From Myxococcaceae bacterium JPH2 (GTDB lineage Bacteria; Myxococcota; Myxococcia; Myxococcales; Myxococcaceae), in NCBI GenBank assembly GCA_016458225.1, contig JAEMGR010000032.1, forward strand, positions 50,020 through 114,019: a stretch of DNA of 64,000 nucleotides, read 5' to 3'. Position 1 is the stretch's first letter; the number at the start of each line of letters is the position of its first letter. Shown here one piece after another: positions 1 through 8,899 of the stretch. Below the pieces are notes generated by a model, which saw nothing but the letters and a program-made list of their open reading frames with translations, ran no database searches and was not told the origin of the DNA. The position numbers and the translations under genes were made by a program.

Positions 1-240
1 ATCTCGGGCGACGGTGGACATCACCTCGGCCTCCCGCACGGTGGCCACGGTGATGCCGTCAGCGCCGGCCTCGAGTTGGAGCGCGGTGAGCTGGGGCGTC
101 TTGTGCGTCTTGGTGTGAGGACGCCAGCGCAACCCGTGCTCGCGCGTATATGCGGCCACGCGCTGGAGGTTGGCCTTCACGAGGTCCAGGTCCACCACGG
201 CGGCGGGCGTGTCGAGCTCGGCGAGCGAGGGCGTGGGCAT
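1..240 (-). CDS. PLP-dependent D-amino-acid enzyme (D-threonine aldolase/D-serine dehydratase-like), 5' part only
   Basis: Reading from an ATG at 240 toward base 1 gives 80 residues before the window ends, so only the N-terminus is present. The protein begins MPTPSLAELDTPAAVVDLD and carries HTKTHKTP at about residues 42-49, the signature of the fold-III (alanine racemase-like) PLP enzymes, where the lysine forms the Schiff base. Family members cleave or dehydrate D-threonine, D-serine or related beta-hydroxy D-amino acids in the cytoplasm; the exact substrate cannot be told without the metal-binding C-terminus. It follows the small gene at 280-717 on the same strand by about 40 bases and is probably co-transcribed with it. 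Confidence 0.85.
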   Translation of the reverse strand, partial: MPTPSLAELDTPAAVVDLDLVKANLQRVAAYTREHGLRWRPHTKTHKTPQLTALQLEAGADGITVATVREAEVMSTVARD

Positions 241-279
241 CCCGCCATGTTGGCACCCTCGCTCGGAGGGCTCCAGGGC

Positions 280-717
280 TCAGGCGTCGAGCGGGGGGGA
301 CTCTGGCTCGAAGTCGATGTTCGGGCGCTGCCACCGCCAGCCGCCACGCGTGAGGCTCGCCATCACCTCCGCGTCGAGCGTGCGCAGCGCGGAGAGCACC
401 GCGGGCGGCGGGCGGGGCGCGCCCGGAGCGCTCTCCACGACGAAGCGCGGGGGAATCGAGCGCGCATCCACGCCGCCCATCACCACGCGCACGCGGCAGT
501 GGTGCGGTGACAGCTCGGTGTCTCCCGACCAGCTCACCTCGCGGACCTGGAGGTCCACGGTGCCCGTGGGCTTGTGCCCGCGCAGCCCGGACACCATTCC
601 ATCCAACGCGGCGCGCGCGCGTTGATCGCGCTTCGTGCCGATGCGGTTCAACACCCACCAGCAGGTCCCTCCCGCGACGATGGGCGAGAGGACGAAGAAC
701 GGAATCAAGGGGCTCAT
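280..717 (-). CDS. small membrane-anchored hypothetical protein
   Basis: A 145-residue protein I do not recognise. It begins with one hydrophobic segment (about residues 3-23, rich in Leu, Ile, Phe and Val) followed by Lys/Arg-containing sequence, so it is probably an inner-membrane anchor with a roughly 120-residue soluble part. The soluble part is mixed alpha/beta in composition, has an aromatic patch (GGWRWQRP) near residue 130 and ends in an acidic, proline-rich tail. No catalytic motif is visible. It lies just upstream of the PLP enzyme on the same strand and downstream of the hairpin that follows the prolyl oligopeptidase gene, so these two genes look like a unit of their own. Confidence 0.7.
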   Translation of the reverse strand: MSPLIPFFVLSPIVAGGTCWWVLNRIGTKRDQRARAALDGMVSGLRGHKPTGTVDLQVREVSWSGDTELSPHHCRVRVVMGGVDARSIPPRFVVESAPGAPRPPPAVLSALRTLDAEVMASLTRGGWRWQRPNIDFEPESPPLDA

Positions 718-736
718 GGAGGTTCCCGTGCGCGAG

Positions 737-762
737 GCCCGCCCCGGGTATCCAGGGCGGGC
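737..762 (-). terminator. hairpin after the prolyl oligopeptidase gene
   Basis: GCCCGCCC (737-744) and GGGCGGGC (755-762) form a perfect 8-bp G/C stem around a 10-base loop. It starts 12 bases beyond the stop codon of the prolyl oligopeptidase gene and ends before the next gene begins. There is no T-run, which is common for high-GC hairpin terminators. Confidence 0.55.
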
Positions 763-773
763 GGTGCTTCATG

Positions 774-2951
774 CTACTTCGGCGCGGGCGCCGCCAGCTT
801 CTTCGACGCGTTGGGCAGGTACGTCATGCCCAGCTCGTTGAAGAGGAAGGAGTAGACGTCCACCTCCTGCTCGACGCGGGCGGACAGCGGCGTGCCGGCG
901 CCGTGGCCCGTCTCCGCGTTGGCGCGCAGGAGGATGGGGAACTTGGAGGCGGTGGCCGCCTGCATCCGCGCCACCATCTTGCGCGAGTGGAACGGGTCCA
1001 CGCGCGGATCATTCGCGCCCGAGGTGAAGAGGACGGAGGGGTACTTCGTGCCGTCCACGACGTGGTGATAGGGCGAGTACCCGTACAGGGCCTTGAACTG
1101 CTCGGGGTCCTTCACCGAGCCGTACTCCGTCACGTTGAACTGACCGTTGGAGGTCTGCTCGGAGCGGAGCATGTCGTAGAGGCCCACGCGGGCGACGACG
1201 ACGCGGTACAGCTCCGGGTGTTGGGTGACGGCCGCGCCCATCAGCAGGCCGCCGTTGCTGCCGCCCTGGATGGCCAGCTTCTTGGGCGACGTGTACTTCT
1301 GGTCCACCATCAGCTTGGCGCAGGCGTAGAAGTCATCGAAGACGTTCTGCTTGTGGGTGAGCGAGCCGCCCGTGTGCCACGCCTCGCCGAACTCGGAGCC
1401 GCCGCGCAGGTTGGTCTGCACGAAGACGCCGCCTTGCTCCAGCCACATGGCGACCAGCGGGCTGTAGCCAGGGGTGCTCGAGATGTTGAAGCCGCCGTAG
1501 CCCGTGATGAGCGTGGGGTTCTTGCCGTCGAGCTTCGTGCCCTTCTTGCGCAGGATGGTGAGCGGAACGTCCGTGCCGTCCTTGGACTTGGCGGTGGTGC
1601 GGATGACCTCCACGCCGCTGATGTCGATGGGCGCCGTCTTGGCCATGGCCGTCTTCGCCATCGCGCCATCCTTGGCGGAGTAGCGGTACCAGGCCGGCGG
1701 CGTCACGAAGCTGCTGACCGCGACGAGCACGTCATCGCCCGACTGGCGCACCACCGCGTTGACGCTCGACACGGCCGGCGTGGGCACCAGGCCGAGCGAC
1801 TGGCCCTTCAGGTCCACCGCGCGCAGCTGCGACGGCCCGCCGAGCTGCTCGAGGATGTACAGCCGGCTCGCGGTGGCGCTGAAGCCCTGGATGGTCGCCT
1901 CACCCTCGGGCACGAGCACCGTGGCCTTGTCGAGCGTGGGCGTGGCCAAGGGCAGGCGCAGCACCTTGCCGCGCGGCGCGTCCTTGCGGCTGAGCAGATA
2001 CACGGCGCCGTCATTGCCGAAGCTGAGCCCCACCACCTTGTCCTCGTACTTCGACACCTGCGCCCACGCGCCGGTGGGGCCGCGCAGGTACAGCGCGAAC
2101 TCGCCGCCGTCGCCGTTGGCCGCGATCGCGGAGGTGAACTTGCCGTCCGGCGACACGTCCAGCTTGGTCATCGCGATGCGCGGGAAGTCCTTGCCCAGCG
2201 CATACGCGTCCTGCTCGGTGGGCGTGCCCAGCTTGTGGAAGTACACCTGCTGGAAGAAGTTGCGGTCGGCCAGCGCGCGCTCCTCGCCGCGCGGATAGCG
2301 CGTGTAGAAGAAGCCCGTGCCGTCCCCGTTCCACGCGAGGTCGCCACCCGCCGTGCCGCCGTTGACGCGAGGCACGACTTCATTGGCCACGGCCTGTCCC
2401 GTCACCACGTCATAGACGCTGACGTCGCCGCTCTCGGTGCCGCCCTTCGACATCGACACGGCGACCTTCTTGCCGTCCAGCGTGGGGCGCACGAAGTCGA
2501 TGATGGTGTGCCCGGTGGGATCCACCACGGTGGGGTCAAGAAGCACGCGCTCCTTGGACGTGTCCTCCAGCGAGGGGAGCACCACCAGCACCGGCTGCTG
2601 CTTGGGGGGCTCGGACTTCAGCGCGAACAGCGTGCCGCCCGCTTCCTCCAGCCCGAAGTAGGCCGCGGACTTCCACTCCAGGATTTCAGTGATGCGGCGG
2701 CGCAGCGGCTCGCGACCGGGCAGCTTGTCCAGCACGGAGCGGGTGAAGGCGTTCTGTCCATCGTTCCACTGCTGCACCTTCGGGTCCGCCGACGGCTCCA
2801 TCCATCGGTACGGATCCGCCACGGTGGTGTCGTGGTACGTGTCCTCGACGGGCACTTTCTCCGCCACGGGCGGCTTGATGGGGGCCTTGCCCGCGGCGCT
2901 GGAGGCCAGCGGCAGCAGCAGGGCGGACAGGACAGCGGTCTTCACGGTCAC
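774..2951 (-). CDS. secreted prolyl oligopeptidase family serine peptidase (S9A)
   Basis: A 725-residue protein of the usual length for prolyl oligopeptidases, which cut after proline in short peptides. An N-terminal hydrophobic segment (residues 5-20, ending around SSAAG) looks like a signal peptide, so it probably works in the periplasm or outside. Next come the family start motif DTYHDTTVADPYRWME, a beta-propeller region (about 80-430) and the C-terminal alpha/beta-hydrolase domain. The catalytic triad is readable: Ser565 in GGSNGG, Asp648 in GANDPR and His683 in ETGHGAG. It is followed by a stem-loop at 737-762 and appears monocistronic. Secreted S9A enzymes are typical of predatory, protein-degrading myxobacteria. 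Confidence 0.96.
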   Translation of the reverse strand: MTVKTAVLSALLLPLASSAAGKAPIKPPVAEKVPVEDTYHDTTVADPYRWMEPSADPKVQQWNDGQNAFTRSVLDKLPGREPLRRRITEILEWKSAAYFGLEEAGGTLFALKSEPPKQQPVLVVLPSLEDTSKERVLLDPTVVDPTGHTIIDFVRPTLDGKKVAVSMSKGGTESGDVSVYDVVTGQAVANEVVPRVNGGTAGGDLAWNGDGTGFFYTRYPRGEERALADRNFFQQVYFHKLGTPTEQDAYALGKDFPRIAMTKLDVSPDGKFTSAIAANGDGGEFALYLRGPTGAWAQVSKYEDKVVGLSFGNDGAVYLLSRKDAPRGKVLRLPLATPTLDKATVLVPEGEATIQGFSATASRLYILEQLGGPSQLRAVDLKGQSLGLVPTPAVSSVNAVVRQSGDDVLVAVSSFVTPPAWYRYSAKDGAMAKTAMAKTAPIDISGVEVIRTTAKSKDGTDVPLTILRKKGTKLDGKNPTLITGYGGFNISSTPGYSPLVAMWLEQGGVFVQTNLRGGSEFGEAWHTGGSLTHKQNVFDDFYACAKLMVDQKYTSPKKLAIQGGSNGGLLMGAAVTQHPELYRVVVARVGLYDMLRSEQTSNGQFNVTEYGSVKDPEQFKALYGYSPYHHVVDGTKYPSVLFTSGANDPRVDPFHSRKMVARMQAATASKFPILLRANAETGHGAGTPLSARVEQEVDVYSFLFNELGMTYLPNASKKLAAPAPK

Positions 2952-3078
2952 GGGACACCTCGGTGAGGAGGGCGGGGGGAATGGAGGGCGGAGCCTGCCA
3001 TGCCCCCGGAGCCCGCGCGTACCCGCAATGCGTCAAGGAATGCCTGGGCTGTCCAGGTGTTGGGCGGCGCGCTCGCGC

Positions 3079-4575
3079 TCAGCGCAGCGGCAGCTCGACC
3101 AGCGCGGCAGAGAAGCGATCGAACGCCTCTGTCGCGGGCAGCGCCGTGCTCTCATCCATGTTGCCGAGCATCAGCGCGAAGACGACGCGGGGATGCTCGG
3201 GGTCCGTCGGTCGCTCGGCCACCCCCACGAAGCACTTCTGTCCGGACAGCGTGCCCGTCTTCGCGCGAATGCGGCCAGCCGTGCGAGCGGTGGTGGGGCG
3301 GCCCGCCAGGGTCCCATCCACGCCGGACACCGGGAGGCTGTCGAGGAAGGCGTTCGCGTACGGCTCGTTCAGGCTGGTGAGCACCACGCGCGCGAGTCCC
3401 CGCGCGGTCGCGAGGTTGTAGCGAGACAGGCCGCTGCCATCCACGGGGCGCAAGTCGCGCGCGGCGATGCCTCGGCGCGTCAGCTCCTGCATCAGCGCCG
3501 TGCGCAGCGCGCCGAAGCCCTCCTGTCCCGTGCGCTCGCGCGCGAAGCGCATGCCCAGCCGCTCCGCGTAGAGGTTGAGCGATTCCTTGTTGGTGGCGCG
3601 CACCAGGTCCGCCAGGGGCGGGCTCGCCAGCTCCACGAGCGGCACGGGGACGGGCGGCATCGGGCCCGTGGGCGCCTCCAGCGTGAGGGGCAGGCGCGTG
3701 ACGCCGAGCTTCGTCAACGAGGCATCCACGCACGCGGCGAACAGCGCCTGCGGCTCATCCACGGCCAGGCGCACGGTCGCGGCGCGCGGGCACGGCCCTC
3801 CCGCGGGTGAGCGCCAGGTGCAGTGCACGCCCGGTCCGCCCCGCTGTCGCGTGCACGCGAGGCTGGCGCGGTCCGCGTTCGCATCCACGTTCACGCGGGT
3901 GGGGAAGGTGGCGAAGGTGGGCGTGAGCTGCGTGCTGGGCGCGTCCGCGCAGGTGGCGCCCGGTGCGCGAGCGAGCGCGAGGTCCACCACGTTCTCTCGA
4001 AATACGAAGGCGGTGGGCGCGGCGCTGTAGGCATACGCGGCATCGTCCCAGGCCCAGCCCGGACCGAGGGGCAGCTCTCCGTCGTCCGTGCCTCGCACGC
4101 GCACGGAGCCGCGCCATTGCTGGATGCCTCGGTCCCGCATGGCCTCCGCGATGAGGTCGCACGCGGCCGCCGTCTCCGGGAAGCGCCACGAGCCCAGCGA
4201 AGGGTCGCCCGAGGCCTGCGCCACCACGTCGCCCAGGAAGAGGCCCCCCAGCTGCGTGCCCTCCAGCGTCACCGGGGTGCGGAAGCGGAAGTCTGCGCCC
4301 AACGCGGACAGGGCCGCCGAGGTGGAGACCACCTTCATCGTCGAGGCCGGCAGCAGCCGGACCTGCTCCCGGTGCGTGTACAGGGGCTGACCGGTGCGCG
4401 CGTCCACCACATACGCGGACGCGAGCGCGCCTTCGTCCTCCAAGGTGGCGAAGACCGCGTCGGCCACCCCGGGCAGCGTCGCGTGGTCGGGCTGGTCCGG
4501 CTTGCGCTCGTGGACGCACCCCGGAGAGGAGAGGACGGCAGTCAACAAGGAAGCGACGAAGAGGGCGCGGCGCAT
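3079..4575 (-). CDS. dacB: D-alanyl-D-alanine carboxypeptidase/endopeptidase, PBP4 (S13) family lipoprotein
   Basis: A 498-residue penicillin-binding protein that trims D-Ala from peptidoglycan stem peptides and may cleave cross-links. The three S13 motifs are present in order: ASTMK with nucleophile Ser78 and Lys81, SRYN in GSGLSRYN, and KTG in AKTGTLSG. A large insert between the first two motifs is typical of PBP4. I chose the ATG at 4575 because it places a signal peptide and a weak lipobox (SSPGC, Cys20) at the N-terminus; the frame stays open far upstream, but that part overlaps the divergent rdgC-like gene. It is therefore probably a periplasm-facing lipoprotein. It has its own promoter region at 4576-4698, shared with the divergent gene. 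Confidence 0.93.
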   Translation of the reverse strand: MRRALFVASLLTAVLSSPGCVHERKPDQPDHATLPGVADAVFATLEDEGALASAYVVDARTGQPLYTHREQVRLLPASTMKVVSTSAALSALGADFRFRTPVTLEGTQLGGLFLGDVVAQASGDPSLGSWRFPETAAACDLIAEAMRDRGIQQWRGSVRVRGTDDGELPLGPGWAWDDAAYAYSAAPTAFVFRENVVDLALARAPGATCADAPSTQLTPTFATFPTRVNVDANADRASLACTRQRGGPGVHCTWRSPAGGPCPRAATVRLAVDEPQALFAACVDASLTKLGVTRLPLTLEAPTGPMPPVPVPLVELASPPLADLVRATNKESLNLYAERLGMRFARERTGQEGFGALRTALMQELTRRGIAARDLRPVDGSGLSRYNLATARGLARVVLTSLNEPYANAFLDSLPVSGVDGTLAGRPTTARTAGRIRAKTGTLSGQKCFVGVAERPTDPEHPRVVFALMLGNMDESTALPATEAFDRFSAALVELPLR

Positions 4576-4698
4576 GGAGGGCCGACACGCTAATGCCCCG
4601 CTGGCATGGCTGCCACGGGCCCGCGAGCCAGGGCTCGCCCTGTCGACACCACGAGTGCCTTGACGCCGTGGCGTGGGACCACCATCCTGCCGCGCCCC

Positions 4699-5355
4699 AT
4701 GCCTGTCCTTCGTGGTGCTGTCACCTTCTCGCGCTTCCGGGCGGAGCCGTCCAAAGATGCCTCGGCTGAAGCCAAGCGCTGGCTGTCCAAGGGCCTGAAG
4801 TCCCATGCCTTCGAGGCCATCGATCGCCGCTCTGAAGACGAGCGCGCGGCGGGTTTCGTCGAGCTGGAGAACACCGAGGCCTCCGACTTCTCCGTCTCCA
4901 ATCTCTTCCATGGCGAGTACGCGCTGTTCGCGTTCCGCATCGACACGCTCAAGGTCCCGGCCTCGCTGATGAAGGCCGAGCTGGACAAGTGGACCGCGGC
5001 GTTCACGAAAGAGAACGACCGTCCCCCGGCGCGCGCGGAGAAGAACCGCCAGCGCGCCGAGCTGAAGCAGCTCCTGCGCCAGCGCGCCGTGCCTCGCACC
5101 GCCGTGCTGGACGTGAGCTGGAACTTGAAGACGCAGCAGCTTCAAATCTGGGCCGCGTCGCGCAAGACGGTGGAGGAGATCCTCGTCGCGCTGGAGAACG
5201 CGTTGCCGGTGAAGCTGACCAGCCTGACCCCGGCGGAGCTGGCGCTCAAGGCGGGCATCGATGAGAAGTCCCTGGGGCCCACCCCGGAGCTGCTGGGCGT
5301 GGACTTGCCCGCCTTGACGGCGGCGGTGGAGGAGGTGGCGCATGGCGCGGCGTGA
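4699..5355 (+). CDS. RdgC-like recombination-associated protein, short form
   Basis: A 218-residue protein starting MPVLRGAVTFSRFRAEP, like the start of RdgC proteins, which form a DNA-encircling ring and modulate RecA-dependent recombination. The N-terminal half has the family pattern of beta strands followed by ELENTEASDFSV and FHGEYALFAFRID. The middle is a charged helical segment (about residues 95-130) with a QRAELKQLLRQRAVPR stretch, matching the hinge region of RdgC. It is shorter than the roughly 300-residue proteobacterial RdgC. The next gene overlaps by 14 bases and may supply a partner subunit. The ATG at 4699 is favoured over in-frame upstream starts because conservation begins there. 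Confidence 0.75.
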   Translation: MPVLRGAVTFSRFRAEPSKDASAEAKRWLSKGLKSHAFEAIDRRSEDERAAGFVELENTEASDFSVSNLFHGEYALFAFRIDTLKVPASLMKAELDKWTAAFTKENDRPPARAEKNRQRAELKQLLRQRAVPRTAVLDVSWNLKTQQLQIWAASRKTVEEILVALENALPVKLTSLTPAELALKAGIDEKSLGPTPELLGVDLPALTAAVEEVAHGAA

Positions 5356-6031
5356 GCAGGCTCGGGAAGAGGCGGCGTTCAACCGCGGTGATGTCGGCGT
5401 CGATGGCGCGGCCACCGAGGAGGAGAAGGACGAAGCCGAAGTCGAAAAGGGCAAAGCCCGCGAGCAGCTGCTGCGCGGCCGGGCCTATCTCGGTCGAGAG
5501 TTCCTCACCTGGCTCTTGTGGCGCTCGGAGACGGGCGACGCGCTGGTGGAGCACGACGGCACGGGCGTGGTCGTCCTGTTCCTCGGCAAGGTGGTGCTGA
5601 GGGGCGTGGCGGGTGACGTCACCGAGCTGAGCGCGCGCGGCACGCTGGCGCCGTACTCGGAGCAGGTGCGCCACTCGCTGGACCGCGGGCTGCTCATCGC
5701 GCAGGGCCGCCTGCGCCTGGCCCACGGCGAGCGCGAGTACGAAGTCACGCTCGACGCCGAGTTCCTCGACATCCGCGCCGCGAAGCTGCCCGCGCTGATG
5801 ACCGAGGAAGAGGACGATCAGCTCTCCGAGCGCTTGGACCTGAGCGAGCAGCTCTCCGCCATGGTGGACGCGCTGGTGCAGGCGTTCCTGGTGGTGCGCG
5901 CGGGCAAGACGTGGAGCAAGCAGGTGGTGCCCGCGATGAAGGAGTGGATGCGCGGCGAGGAGAAGGGCGCGGACGCGCTCGCCAAGGCCTCGCGTGCGCG
6001 CGGACGGGACGCGCGCTCCGCTCGCGGCTGA
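5342..6031 (+). CDS. conserved hypothetical partner of the RdgC-like protein
   Basis: A 229-residue soluble protein that starts inside the 3' end of the rdgC-like gene (14-base overlap), so the two are translationally coupled. The N-terminus (1-45) is highly charged and helical (EEEKDEAEVEKGKAREQL). The central part has GREFLTWLLWRSETGD, then beta-rich segments (VVVLFLGKVVLRG) and an acidic helix ending in a basic Arg/Ala-rich tail. FLTWLL(W/F) followed by such strands is also seen in the C-terminal halves of RdgC-like proteins, so this may be the other part of a split RdgC-like system. That link is inferred from position and general pattern only. Confidence 0.65.
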   Translation: MARREQAREEAAFNRGDVGVDGAATEEEKDEAEVEKGKAREQLLRGRAYLGREFLTWLLWRSETGDALVEHDGTGVVVLFLGKVVLRGVAGDVTELSARGTLAPYSEQVRHSLDRGLLIAQGRLRLAHGEREYEVTLDAEFLDIRAAKLPALMTEEEDDQLSERLDLSEQLSAMVDALVQAFLVVRAGKTWSKQVVPAMKEWMRGEEKGADALAKASRARGRDARSARG

Positions 6032-6104
6032 GTCCGGCCGGCCGGGGGGCATTCCAGCGCATGCGGGCGGACGGGCGTCCCGGACCGGGATACGCTCGGC
6101 CCCC

Positions 6105-8825
6105 ATGCGCTGGCACCTCCCTCTCCTCCTGTCTGTCGTATCGATTGGCTGTGCCCACGCGCCGGAGCCAGCGGCACCGACTCCCGCGCCCGTCACGGCC
6201 GCCGTGCAGTGGCCCGAGCCCCATCCGCCCGACCTGCGGCTGTCCGACTCGGTCCGTCCCCTGCACTATGAGCTGGACCTGAAGCTCATTCCGTCCGACC
6301 CGACGTACTCGGGCAGCGTGACGGTGGACCTGGAGGTCCGCGAGCCCGTGCGCCAGTTCTGGCTGCACGCCCAGGACCTGACCATCGGGCAGGCCCAGGT
6401 GCAGGTGGGCGAGCGCACGCTGGAGGCGAAGGCCGTCACGGAGACGGACGGCCGCCTCGGCGTGCTCCTGCCCGAGGCGCTCCCCGCCGGCCACGCGCGC
6501 CTCACGGTGACGTTCTCCGGCCACGCGGACCGCGAGCGCAGCCAGGGCCTCTACGCGGTGGAGGAGGGCGGCGAGTCGTACCTGTACACGTTCTTCGAGC
6601 CCATCGACGCGCGGCGGGCCTTCCCGTGCTTCGACGAGCCGACCTTCAAGGTGCCGTGGCGTCTGCGCTTCACGGTGAAGCAGGGCCACGTGGCGCTGGC
6701 CAACCACCCGGTCGTCTCGCGCGAGCCGCTGGCGGACGGCCTGGAGCGCGTCACGTTCGCGGAGAGCCGGCCCATGCCGAGCTACCTGGTCGCCTTCATG
6801 GTGGGCCCCTTCGACGTGGTGGAGGCGGGCACGGTGGGCCGTCAGCCCGTGCCGCTGCGCTTCATCGTGCCCAAGGGCCGCGGCCCGGAGACGCGCTACG
6901 CGGCCAGCGTCACGCCGCGCATCGTGAAGACGCTGGAGGACTTCTTCGATCAGCCGTACCCCTACGAGAAGCTCGATGTGGCGGTGGTGCCGCGCTACTG
7001 GGGCACCATGGAGCACCCGGGCATCGTCGCGCTGGGGCAGCCGATCACCCTCATCCGCCCGGACGAGGAGACGCTGCGGCGCCGCAAGTTCTACGTGAAC
7101 ATCGCGGGGCACGAGCTGGGCCACTACTGGTTCGGCGACATCGTCACGTGCAAGTGGTGGGACGACATCTGGCTCAACGAGTCGTTCACCTCGTGGTTGG
7201 ACCGCCACACGATGGATGGCGTGGAGCCGAAGTGGAACTACGCGCAGCAGCAGACGTTGGGCTCCATGTCGTTCGCGCTGGAGTCGGACGCGCTGGATGC
7301 GGTGCCCACCGTGCGCAAGTCGGTGAGCTCCACGGGGGACATCATCGGCTCGTTCGACAACGGCACCACGTACGCCAAGGGCTCGGCCATCATCGGCATG
7401 TTCGAGGCGTGGCTGGGGCCGGACCGCCTGCGCGACGTGCTGCGCGCGTACACCCGCAAGCACGCGTGGGGCGTGGTGGATGCAGGGGACTTCCTCGCCT
7501 CGCTGTCCGAGGCGGTGGGGCCCGAGGCCGCGCTCGCGTGGCGGGGCTTCGTGGAACAGCCCGGCGCGCCGCGCATCGCCGCGGAGCTGGAGTGCAAGGC
7601 CGGGGCGCCCGCGAAGCTGAAGCTGTCCCAGGAGCGCTATCTGCCCGTGGGCTCGTCGGCGGATCGCGCGCGCACCTGGGATGTACCGGTGTGCGTGCGC
7701 GCTGGAACGGGCGCCAAGGCCACGCGCACCTGCAAGCTGCTGACAGAGGCCACGGGCGAGATGGAGCTGCCCGGCAAGAGCTGCCCCAAGTGGGTGCTGC
7801 TCAACGCGGGCGGCACGGGCTACTACCGCTCCGGCTACACGCGCGAGCAACTGGCCCGGCTGCTCGCGGTGCCGAGCGGCACGCTCTCCGTGACGGAGCA
7901 GGGCGCGCTGATGGCGGACCTGGACGCCGCGGTGGGCCGGGGTGACATCCCGCTGGGCGAGGCGCTGAAGGCGGTGCCCGCGACGGCCCTCAACCCCAGC
8001 CGGCTCGTGCGCGAGAGCGGCGCCGAGCTGCTGGGGCGGGTGCGCCTGGATCACCTCACGCCCGCGGAGCGCACGAGCTTCCAGGGCTGGGTGCGCTCGC
8101 TCTACGGCCCGCAGGCCCGGGCCCTTGGCTGGCTGCCCAAGGCGGGTGAGGAAGACGAGACGCGCGAGGCGCGCACGTCGCTGGTGTGGCAGGCGGCGAA
8201 CCTGGGGGATGACCCGGCGCTCAACCAGGAGGCGCGGCGGCTCGCGAACGCGTGGCTTGCGCGCCATGACTCGGTGGACGCGGACACCGTGCCGTCCGCG
8301 CTGATGACGGCGGCGCGGCATGGCGACGCGGCGTTGTTCGATGCGCTGCTCGCCGAGGCGAAGAAGGAGACGGACCGCAACGCGCGTCTGCGTCTGCTCG
8401 GCGCGCTGGGTCGGTTCCGCGAGCCCGCGTTGGCCCACCGCGCCCTGGAGCTGCTGCTGTCGCCGGACTTCGACGCGCGCGATACCCACATCATCCTCAT
8501 CGGCCAGTTGCAGGACACGGAGACGATGCGGGATGCCTGGGCGTACCTGCGCGACCACTACGACGCCATCATGGGGCCCATGCGCTCGGATGATGCGGGC
8601 GGGGTGCTCAAGCTGCTCGGCAACCTGTGCGACGACGCCACGCGCTCCGAGGTCGAGGCCTTCCTCACCCCGCGCGTCGCCAAGGTGGAAGGTGGAGCCC
8701 GTGAGCTGTCACGGGCCCTGGAGTCCATCCACCTGTGCCTCGAGTCCCAGCACATCCATCAGCAGAGCGTGCGCGACTTCTTGCGCGCGCCGGCGGCCGT
8801 GCCGTCCGCGGCGAAGCGGCGCTGA
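6105..8825 (+). CDS. M1 family zinc aminopeptidase, lipoprotein
   Basis: A 906-residue gluzincin aminopeptidase that removes N-terminal residues from peptides. The ATG at 6105 gives a lipoprotein signal with lipobox SIGC (Cys16); longer in-frame starts overlap the previous gene. Zinc ligands are His336 and His340 in HELGH and Glu359, with the exact 18-residue M1 spacing. The exopeptidase motif, normally GAMEN, reads GTMEH (residues 300-304). Order of domains: N-terminal beta saddle (about 45-240), catalytic domain (240-490), then a long helical ERAP-like C-terminal domain. It probably acts at the envelope. A strong hairpin follows the stop. Confidence 0.95.
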   Translation: MRWHLPLLLSVVSIGCAHAPEPAAPTPAPVTAAVQWPEPHPPDLRLSDSVRPLHYELDLKLIPSDPTYSGSVTVDLEVREPVRQFWLHAQDLTIGQAQVQVGERTLEAKAVTETDGRLGVLLPEALPAGHARLTVTFSGHADRERSQGLYAVEEGGESYLYTFFEPIDARRAFPCFDEPTFKVPWRLRFTVKQGHVALANHPVVSREPLADGLERVTFAESRPMPSYLVAFMVGPFDVVEAGTVGRQPVPLRFIVPKGRGPETRYAASVTPRIVKTLEDFFDQPYPYEKLDVAVVPRYWGTMEHPGIVALGQPITLIRPDEETLRRRKFYVNIAGHELGHYWFGDIVTCKWWDDIWLNESFTSWLDRHTMDGVEPKWNYAQQQTLGSMSFALESDALDAVPTVRKSVSSTGDIIGSFDNGTTYAKGSAIIGMFEAWLGPDRLRDVLRAYTRKHAWGVVDAGDFLASLSEAVGPEAALAWRGFVEQPGAPRIAAELECKAGAPAKLKLSQERYLPVGSSADRARTWDVPVCVRAGTGAKATRTCKLLTEATGEMELPGKSCPKWVLLNAGGTGYYRSGYTREQLARLLAVPSGTLSVTEQGALMADLDAAVGRGDIPLGEALKAVPATALNPSRLVRESGAELLGRVRLDHLTPAERTSFQGWVRSLYGPQARALGWLPKAGEEDETREARTSLVWQAANLGDDPALNQEARRLANAWLARHDSVDADTVPSALMTAARHGDAALFDALLAEAKKETDRNARLRLLGALGRFREPALAHRALELLLSPDFDARDTHIILIGQLQDTETMRDAWAYLRDHYDAIMGPMRSDDAGGVLKLLGNLCDDATRSEVEAFLTPRVAKVEGGARELSRALESIHLCLESQHIHQQSVRDFLRAPAAVPSAAKRR

Positions 8826-8834
8826 AAAGCACGC

Positions 8835-8868
8835 GGGCGGCCGGCTCCATCGCTGGAGCGGGCCGCCC
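8835..8868. terminator. bidirectional hairpin between convergent genes
   Basis: GGGCGGCC (8835-8842) plus GCTCCA pair with TGGAGC plus GGCCGCCC (8861-8868) around a TCGC loop, giving a 14-bp stem with one internal G/G mismatch. It lies between the ends of the M1 peptidase gene and the convergent phosphate transporter gene, so it can stop both transcripts. Confidence 0.75.
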
Positions 8869-8899
8869 GGTAGGGACGACGTGAGGGCTGGCGTGAGCC

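Noticed and set aside
507..2966. Long + strand open frame of 819 codons opposite the prolyl oligopeptidase gene
   Set aside because: It is an antisense shadow caused by high GC at third positions; the translation is Arg/Ala/Gly/His-rich with no domain, while the other strand encodes an intact enzyme.
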